Assembly (NCBI GenBank): GCA_023391635.1 | Contig: JAEWAQ010000044.1 | Span: 1-56,521 of the forward strand | From: Bacillota bacterium | GTDB lineage: Bacteria; Bacillota; Bacilli; Paenibacillales; Paenibacillaceae | Length of the DNA stretch: 56,521 nucleotides | Direction: 5' to 3' | Shown: positions 51,581 to 56,521 of the stretch, piece by piece | How the letters are laid out: every line of letters starts with the position of its first letter | Numbering within the stretch: position 1 is the first letter of the stretch | Program-made: the position numbers and the translations under genes | The notes under the pieces: model-generated | Databases searched by the model: none | Seen by the model: only the letters and a program-made list of their open reading frames with translations | Told to the model about the DNA's origin: nothing

Positions 51581-52564
51581 TTACCATAGGCTCGTTTCAC
51601 TGAGTTTGCGGCTGAAGACGTTCGCGCTGTAAACGAAGATCAGGCTGATGATCCCGCTGAACAGATCGATTGCCGTTGCATAACTGTAGTTGCCTTGGCT
51701 AAGCCCGGTCCGGTAGACGTAAGTTGAAATAATATCGGCCGTTTCATAGATCGCCGGGTTATACAGCAGGAACACCTTCTCGAAGCCGATCTCCAGCACT
51801 TTGCCGACATTCAAGATGAACAAGATGACGATCGCCGGGGCGATGCCGGGCAGCGTGACGTTCCACGTCTGCTTCCAACGGGAGGCGCCGTCGATTTCCG
51901 CGGATTCGTATATCCCGGGGTCGATGGCGGTCAATGCCGCCAGATAGATGATCGTCTCCCACCCGATATGCTGCCAGATATCCGATAATACATAGATCCA
52001 GCGGAACAAATCCGGTTTGATCATGAAGTTGATCGATTCGAAGCCCAGCCATTCGATCAAGCGGTTGACGATGCCGTTGGACGGCGAGAGAAACAGGATG
52101 ACCATGCTGGCGACAACGACATTGGAAATGAAGTGCGGCAAGTAACTGACTGTCTGCACAAAACGTTTAAAGAACGCGCGCTTCACCTCATTAAGCAGAA
52201 GCGCAAGGACGATCGGTGCCGGGAATCCCAGTACCAGCTTATAGATGCCGAGAAGAAACGTATTTTTCAATACGACGAAGGCGTCGGGGTTGGAAAAAAA
52301 CATCTTATAGTACTTGAAGCCGACCCACGGGCTTTCCCAAACGCCTTTGAACAAGTTGTAATTTTTGAAAGAGATGATGATTCCGAACATGGGAACGTAT
52401 TTGAAAAGCACATAATAAATCAAGCAGGGCAGGAACAGCAGAAACAAATACTTGCTTCGGTTCAGCCTCCTTAACCATCCTGCAGAAGACAACCGATTGT
52501 CCGTCGCCGTACCGATGCGGGATATATTTACAGGGGGTTCTCGATTCCATTCCATGGGGTCCAT
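51581..52564 (-). CDS. ABC transporter permease (YteP/LplB type)
   Basis: The 327-residue permease has an N-terminal cytoplasmic extension of about 35 residues and six hydrophobic segments beginning YLFLLFLPCLIYYVLF. The EAA region is YESAEIDGASRWKQTWNVTL. AGGAGG lies ten bases before the ATG. It is the first gene of the minus-strand operon and divergent from the AraC-type regulator. No ATPase gene is present; the msmX-type gene at 39.5 kb is the probable partner. Confidence 0.94.
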   Translation of the reverse strand: MDPMEWNREPPVNISRIGTATDNRLSSAGWLRRLNRSKYLFLLFLPCLIYYVLFKYVPMFGIIISFKNYNLFKGVWESPWVGFKYYKMFFSNPDAFVVLKNTFLLGIYKLVLGFPAPIVLALLLNEVKRAFFKRFVQTVSYLPHFISNVVVASMVILFLSPSNGIVNRLIEWLGFESINFMIKPDLFRWIYVLSDIWQHIGWETIIYLAALTAIDPGIYESAEIDGASRWKQTWNVTLPGIAPAIVILFILNVGKVLEIGFEKVFLLYNPAIYETADIISTYVYRTGLSQGNYSYATAIDLFSGIISLIFVYSANVFSRKLSETSLW

Positions 52565-52841
52565 CTCCCGTTCGCCTCCTGACTGGTTCTGAAAAATCGC
52601 TTGGGCAAGTCGTCACAGGAACCCGACGTCTGTTGATGCCATACTAATTCAATTGAAAGGCAAAAAAAATCCTCGCCTTTTCCAACATTTCATTGTTTTC
52701 ATGATCATTCATAATACAGTGAGGTTTCCGAAGAACCGACAAGTCCGTACTTCACCCGTTTATGCTAAGATGATATCGAACAATCCAGGATGGACTCGCA
52801 CCTATCTTTATTGCAGCTCTCGTTCAGAGGGGAAGACCCGC
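52565..52841. promoter_or_regulatory. Divergent control region of the ten-gene operon and its regulator
   Basis: The 277 bases between the first permease gene and the AraC regulator include small palindromes (TCAATTGA near 52650 and ATGATCAT near 52702), an A8 run near 52665 and AT-rich patches. I could not place a convincing -35/-10 pair for either direction, which would fit activator-dependent promoters. Confidence 0.5.
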
Positions 52842-55091
52842 ATGCTCAAAAAAATTCGTATCGGCTATTTCGCCAACTCACTGTTTCGAAAGTTGATTGC
52901 CAGTTTCACATTGATCATTTTTTTACTCGTTTCATTCAATTTTTTCTCTTTTACTTTTTTCCGGGATCATATTCGCGAGGAGATTATCCGTTACAATACG
53001 CAGAACCTGAAGAATACGACGGTCAGCTACGAGAACCATTTGAATTTGGTATATAAGCTGCTGCTCGGCTACTATAACAATGAGCGCGTACTGCTGTTGA
53101 ACAAGCCCGACTTCTCTTACGTGATCGCCTCTCAATTAAGGACGGACATTCAGATCACCGTTTCCAACGAGCTGCTTTACCTGGAAGACATCGCTATTTA
53201 CTTCGAGTCGACCGGATTTCTCCTGGATAAAGACTCCAGCACGAATTCAAATACGTTCTTTACCAAATTTTATTTCAGTCCTCATTATCCGATGGAATTC
53301 TGGAAGCAGCAGTTCGCCGACAGCTTCCGGTATCGTGTATATCCGGCTGTTCCATTCGTCGAGACGACACTTAGCCATTCGACAGTCGATAAAGGCGTGC
53401 TGTTCCCGATCGCTCTTGGCAATCGTTTATACCCGGATATCCATATCATTGCCTATCTCAAAGCGCAGCGCCTGTTTGAAACCATGCATCGCTCAGTCAA
53501 CGAGAAATTTATCATTCTGGATCCGGACGATCGCGTCATCTATTCCAATCAAGCCGAAGTCATTGAAAACGCTCAGGCCAGGATGACAAAACAACAGGGC
53601 TATTTCCAAGTGGATGATCATTACTGGTTCTACCACAAAGGCGAGTTGACCGGCTTCACTTTCATCAGCGTCGTCTCGAATAAGCTTGTTAGCGCTGCGA
53701 TTTCCCGTCTCAATGTAACGCTTATAACCTTGCTGATCCTGGCGCTTGCCATCAGTTTCGGCACATCCCTGTTGTTCAGCATTCGGTTCAACACGCCGGT
53801 ACAGAAAATAGTCGAGTCCATTCGCCGAAATCAGAACGATTCGGAAGCGCCGCTTCGCACGGATGAATTTCAAATTATCGGCGAAGCGATTCACCTGATG
53901 CAAACATTACAGCATACGACCCAAAAAGATTTGGCGGAGAAAACTTCGCTGCTGAAATCGTACGCCTTCTTCACCAAGCTGAAAAAGATCCATCACAGCA
54001 CGGAGGCCATGAAGGATCTTCTGGTAGGAGACCGCACATTCGTGCTGGTGTTGTTCCGGTTATCGTTCTTGTCGGGGTTCTACAAGCGCGAAGACATTAG
54101 CGAAGAGCGGGCAACGTATTTCTTCAGGGAATACATCCGTCACGCCATGCATGAGGCATACCCGGACTCGCACACCTTACAGATCGAGAACGATCAGATC
54201 CTGACACTGGTGTTTGACCGGGAAGATGTCGACGAAATATCCAACAGGCTGCTGGCCATGAAGGAAGTATTCGACCGAGACCGGGAGGATTATTACTTTA
54301 CGATCGCTCTTAGCACACCCTATCAGGAATCGACTGATTTCGCCGCCGCCTACGATCAGGTGGTCACGCTGCTCGTACAACGGGCATTCAACGACCGAAC
54401 GGAAGTGCTTGTCCCCGGATCGAAGCGCGCGGAAGGCAATTTTACATTCACCCCCGCGCAGGCGCAGGAATTCGAATCCGGCCTTTCGGCCGGGAATGGC
54501 AAAGCGGTAACGGCCCTCGTCAGCCGTATGTTGGCGACAATGGAGAAGAAGGAAGCGACTTCTGGCCAGTTCTCCGACTTCGCGCGGGATATTATAGAAC
54601 GCGCCGACCGGATTTCGTCGTCAATGCGCTTGGGCTCGGAGCGCGCGACCAATACGGCGGAAGTTATGGCGAGGCTTAGATATATTCATAATGCGAAGCA
54701 GATGGGCGACTACCTGTCCGCTCTTCTGCATGAGGCTGCCGATCAGATTCTGCGCAAGCGAGAAGAACGCGACCCGTTGACCGGTTTCGTCATGGACTAT
54801 TTAAAGGTGCATTACATGGAGGAAATCACACTCGACAAGATGGCTGAGAAGCTGAATATTACCGGGGGATATTTGTCGACCTACTTCAAAGAAAAAACAG
54901 GGATGAACTTCCTCGAATACGTGAATGACGTACGCATCCGCAATGCCCGCGAGCTTCTGGAAACCAGCGATATGAAAATCCAGGAGATCGCCGAGAAGGT
55001 CGGGTACCAGAATCTCAATTCGTTTAATCGGATGTTTAAAAAGTTCACCGGTGTGACGCCCAGCGAGTTCCGCAAGAACAGAGTTGTTTGA
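52842..55091 (+). CDS. Membrane-bound AraC-type regulator (YesS-like)
   Basis: The 749-residue one-component regulator has TM1 at about 15-38 (ASFTLIIFLLVSFNFFSF), an extracellular sensing domain of about 240 residues, TM2 at about 283-305 (LITLLILALAISFGTSLLF), a long cytoplasmic linker and a C-terminal AraC double HTH (about 655-745, LDKMAEKLNITGGYLSTYFK; IQEIAEKVGYQNLNSFNRMF). No kinase or receiver motif is present, so it should sense the ligand directly and activate the divergent importer operon. AGAGGGGAAG precedes the ATG; a longer upstream frame has none. Confidence 0.92.
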   Translation: MLKKIRIGYFANSLFRKLIASFTLIIFLLVSFNFFSFTFFRDHIREEIIRYNTQNLKNTTVSYENHLNLVYKLLLGYYNNERVLLLNKPDFSYVIASQLRTDIQITVSNELLYLEDIAIYFESTGFLLDKDSSTNSNTFFTKFYFSPHYPMEFWKQQFADSFRYRVYPAVPFVETTLSHSTVDKGVLFPIALGNRLYPDIHIIAYLKAQRLFETMHRSVNEKFIILDPDDRVIYSNQAEVIENAQARMTKQQGYFQVDDHYWFYHKGELTGFTFISVVSNKLVSAAISRLNVTLITLLILALAISFGTSLLFSIRFNTPVQKIVESIRRNQNDSEAPLRTDEFQIIGEAIHLMQTLQHTTQKDLAEKTSLLKSYAFFTKLKKIHHSTEAMKDLLVGDRTFVLVLFRLSFLSGFYKREDISEERATYFFREYIRHAMHEAYPDSHTLQIENDQILTLVFDREDVDEISNRLLAMKEVFDRDREDYYFTIALSTPYQESTDFAAAYDQVVTLLVQRAFNDRTEVLVPGSKRAEGNFTFTPAQAQEFESGLSAGNGKAVTALVSRMLATMEKKEATSGQFSDFARDIIERADRISSSMRLGSERATNTAEVMARLRYIHNAKQMGDYLSALLHEAADQILRKREERDPLTGFVMDYLKVHYMEEITLDKMAEKLNITGGYLSTYFKEKTGMNFLEYVNDVRIRNARELLETSDMKIQEIAEKVGYQNLNSFNRMFKKFTGVTPSEFRKNRVV

Positions 55092-55202
55092 GCACGCGAT
55101 TGCGCTGCCAAGCTGGAGCGAAGGACTGAACGAGGGCATGGCCCCTCCCGCGACCGGACTTTCACCGGCTAAAAAATGCGCGCCTCTGCGCACGCCGCAC
55201 GC

Positions 55203-55228
55203 AAAAACAGACGCTCGCGCGTCTGTTT
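55203..55228. terminator. Terminator of the rRNA-tRNA operon
   Basis: AAACAGACGC (55205-55214) and GCGTCTGTTT (55219-55228) form a perfect 10-bp stem; on the minus strand it continues into TTTTT. It is probably bidirectional, also ending the AraC gene transcript. Confidence 0.9.
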
Positions 55229-55242
55229 CTAGTCTAATGAAC

Positions 55243-55318
55243 TGGTGAGCCATGAAGGACTCGAACCTTCGACACCCTGATTAAAAGTCAGGTGCTCTAC
55301 CGACTGAGCTAATGGCTC
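55243..55318 (-). tRNA. tRNA-Lys (anticodon TTT)
   Basis: The cloverleaf starts GAGCCAT and ends ATGGCTCACCA. The anticodon loop CTTTTAA gives TTT, the T-arm is GGTTCGAGTCC and CCA is encoded. It is the last gene of the array. Confidence 0.97.
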
Positions 55319-55339
55319 GTGCTGCTGAAATGTTATAAC

Positions 55340-55424
55340 TGGTGGAGGCTGATGGATTTGAACCACCGAACCCAGAGGGAGCAGATTTACAGTCTGCCGC
55401 GTTTGGCCGCTTCGCTAAGCCTCC
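55340..55424 (-). tRNA. tRNA-Tyr (anticodon GTA)
   Basis: This is an 85-nt class II tRNA with a long variable arm. The anticodon loop is CTGTAAA, the acceptor GGAGGCT/AGCCTCC, and CCA is encoded. Confidence 0.96.
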
Positions 55425-55450
55425 ACGTTGTTCCCCGATGGGGCAATCCA

Positions 55451-55526
<76 letters not shown>

Positions 55527-55615
55527 GTGATTTCGAATGGTTAGGTCTTCGGATCCCCGTCAAGCAAAGCGAAACAGATCTCAATGAAAAACGCTTCTTT
55601 TTTGGGGGAAATAGG

Positions 55616-55692
55616 TGGCGGAGCCGACGGGATTCGAACCCGCGATCTCCTGCGTGACAGGCAGGCATGTTAGGCCTCTACACCACGGCTCC
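55616..55692 (-). tRNA. tRNA-Asp (anticodon GTC)
   Basis: Acceptor GGAGCCG/CGGCTCC with discriminator G, anticodon loop CTGTCAC, T-arm GGTTCGAATCC, encoded CCA. Confidence 0.96.
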
Positions 55693-55713
55693 GCGCTATT
55701 AAGGGGTATTTCA

Positions 55714-55789
55714 TGGTGGAGGCTGAGGGGATCGAACCCCCGACCCTCTGCTTGTAAGGCAGATGCTCTCCCAGCTGAGCTAAGCCTCC
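55714..55789 (-). tRNA. tRNA-Val (anticodon TAC)
   Basis: Acceptor GGAGGCT/AGCCTCC, anticodon loop CTTACAA, T-arm GGTTCGATCCC, encoded CCA. Confidence 0.97.
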
Positions 55790-55798
55790 ATGATTGGA

Positions 55799-55836
55799 TG
55801 CATACCCGAGCAATCGACGAAAGTCGACGACCAGGG
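55799..55836. repeat. rRNA-spacer repeat, copy A
   Basis: TGCATACCCGAGCAATCGAC, 5 bases, TCGACGACCAGGG. It matches copy B at 55981-56036 except for two substitutions and the length of the central hairpin. It lies between tRNA-Val and tRNA-Met. Confidence 0.75.
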
Positions 55837-55849
55837 AATATTGCCTGTT

Positions 55850-55926
55850 TGGTAGCGGCGGAGGGGATCGAACCCCCGACCTTTCGGGTATGAACCGAAC
55901 GCTCTAGCCAGCTGAGCTACGCCGCC
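55850..55926 (-). tRNA. tRNA-Met, elongator type (anticodon CAT)
   Basis: The sequence starts GGCGGCG and ends CGCCGCTACCA. The anticodon loop TTCATAC gives CAT, and the D-arm is AGCTCAGCTGGCTAGAGC. It lacks the initiator features (mismatched first pair, GGG/CCC anticodon stem) and closely resembles the Bacillus elongator tRNA-Met. It is the first tRNA after 23S. Confidence 0.93.
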
Positions 55927-55949
55927 AAAAATGTCATCAAGGCATTACA

Positions 55950-55970
55950 CCCTGAAAACCGGATAGCGAC
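55950..55970 (-). promoter_or_regulatory. Putative 3' arm of the pre-23S processing stem
   Basis: The plus strand here reads CCTGAAAACCGGATAGCGAC, which resembles the CTTGAAAACTGGATA element of the 16S-23S spacer of Paenibacillaceae but in antisense. The transcribed strand is therefore complementary to the expected 23S leader and would pair with it. The leader itself is outside the window. Confidence 0.45.
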
Positions 55971-55980
55971 CGTGACCGGC

Positions 55981-56036
55981 TGCATGCCCGAGCAGTCGAC
56001 ATCCAGGTCAGAATGACCTGGGATCGACGACCAGGG
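55981..56036. repeat. rRNA-spacer repeat, copy B with enlarged hairpin
   Basis: TGCATGCCCGAGCAGTCGAC and TCGACGACCAGGG flank a 23-base insert whose CCAGGTCA/TGACCTGG arms form a hairpin; the insert in copy A is 5 bases. It lies between tRNA-Met and 23S. Confidence 0.75.
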
Positions 56037-56132
56037 GACGAAGTCGTCACGACCCGTTATCCACCATGCGGTGGATGACGAATACGAAAGTGTGATGTGC
56101 TGAAGATGCTTGCGCCTGTGTGTTAACTTGTA

Positions 56133-56521
<389 letters not shown>

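Overview
This is a chromosomal segment from a spore-forming, moderately GC-rich member of the Firmicutes, most likely Paenibacillaceae (Paenibacillus/Cohnella-like). Three things point there. One is the core gene order: cggR-gap, clpP, sda, whiA-yvcK-rapZ-glcK, trxB, prs, a complete hisZGDBHAF-IE operon, ppaX-lgt-hprK and msmX. The second is the regulatory signals (CggR tandem operator, CtsR box, sigma-A promoters, low-GC-type Shine-Dalgarno sequences). The third is the pair of large sugar-importer cassettes with YesMN-type and YesS-type regulators. No phage, transposase, CRISPR array or riboswitch was recognised.

Layout. 1-5.6 kb: gap and its repressor gene cggR (minus), tRNA-Arg, clpP, the sporulation checkpoint gene sda, a secreted SIMPL-domain protein and an HPr-family gene. 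Copies of a G-rich dispersed repeat lie at the window start and directly upstream of clpP. 5.7-9.6 kb: glcK-rapZ-yvcK-whiA (minus), linking carbon status to cell-envelope and division control. 9.7-20.3 kb: a carbohydrate cassette with a YesMN-type two-component system (minus) divergent from two ABC permeases, a binding protein, a creatininase-superfamily hydrolase, a Gfo/Idh dehydrogenase, a TIM-barrel isomerase and an EamA transporter. 20.3-31.2 kb: trxB, a TPR protein, prs and the histidine operon, whose HisA is of the type usually seen in eukaryotes. 31.4-36 kb: a PadR/DUF1048/DUF1048/DrrAB-like efflux cassette and a membrane-anchored FAD oxidoreductase. 36.1-41.8 kb: acyltransferase, ppaX, lgt, hprK, the shared sugar-importer ATPase (msmX/ugpC type) and a PucR/CdaR-type regulator.

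42-55.1 kb: a probable ten-gene minus-strand operon holding an Lpl/Yte-type importer, a gamma-glutamyltransferase-family hydrolase, a split ChrA pair, a 2-hydroxyacid dehydrogenase, two Gfo/Idh oxidoreductases and a GNAT protein. It is divergent from a membrane-bound AraC regulator, its substrate is unknown, and it is the best candidate for an undescribed pathway. 55.2-56.5 kb: the distal end of an rRNA operon (minus): the 3' end of 23S, then tRNA-Met, -Val, -Asp, -Phe, -Tyr and -Lys and a terminator. No 5S gene lies between 23S and that terminator.

How the parts connect. Glycolytic control (CggR/gap, glcK), the PTS regulators (HPr with both phosphorylation sites, HprK) and the shared MsmX-type ATPase sit beside two importers that have no ATPase of their own. 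prs makes PRPP, the substrate of the neighbouring HisG/HisZ. Where several starts were possible I chose them by Shine-Dalgarno spacing and stop/start overlap. Functions rest on motif and family recognition by eye; no database search was run.
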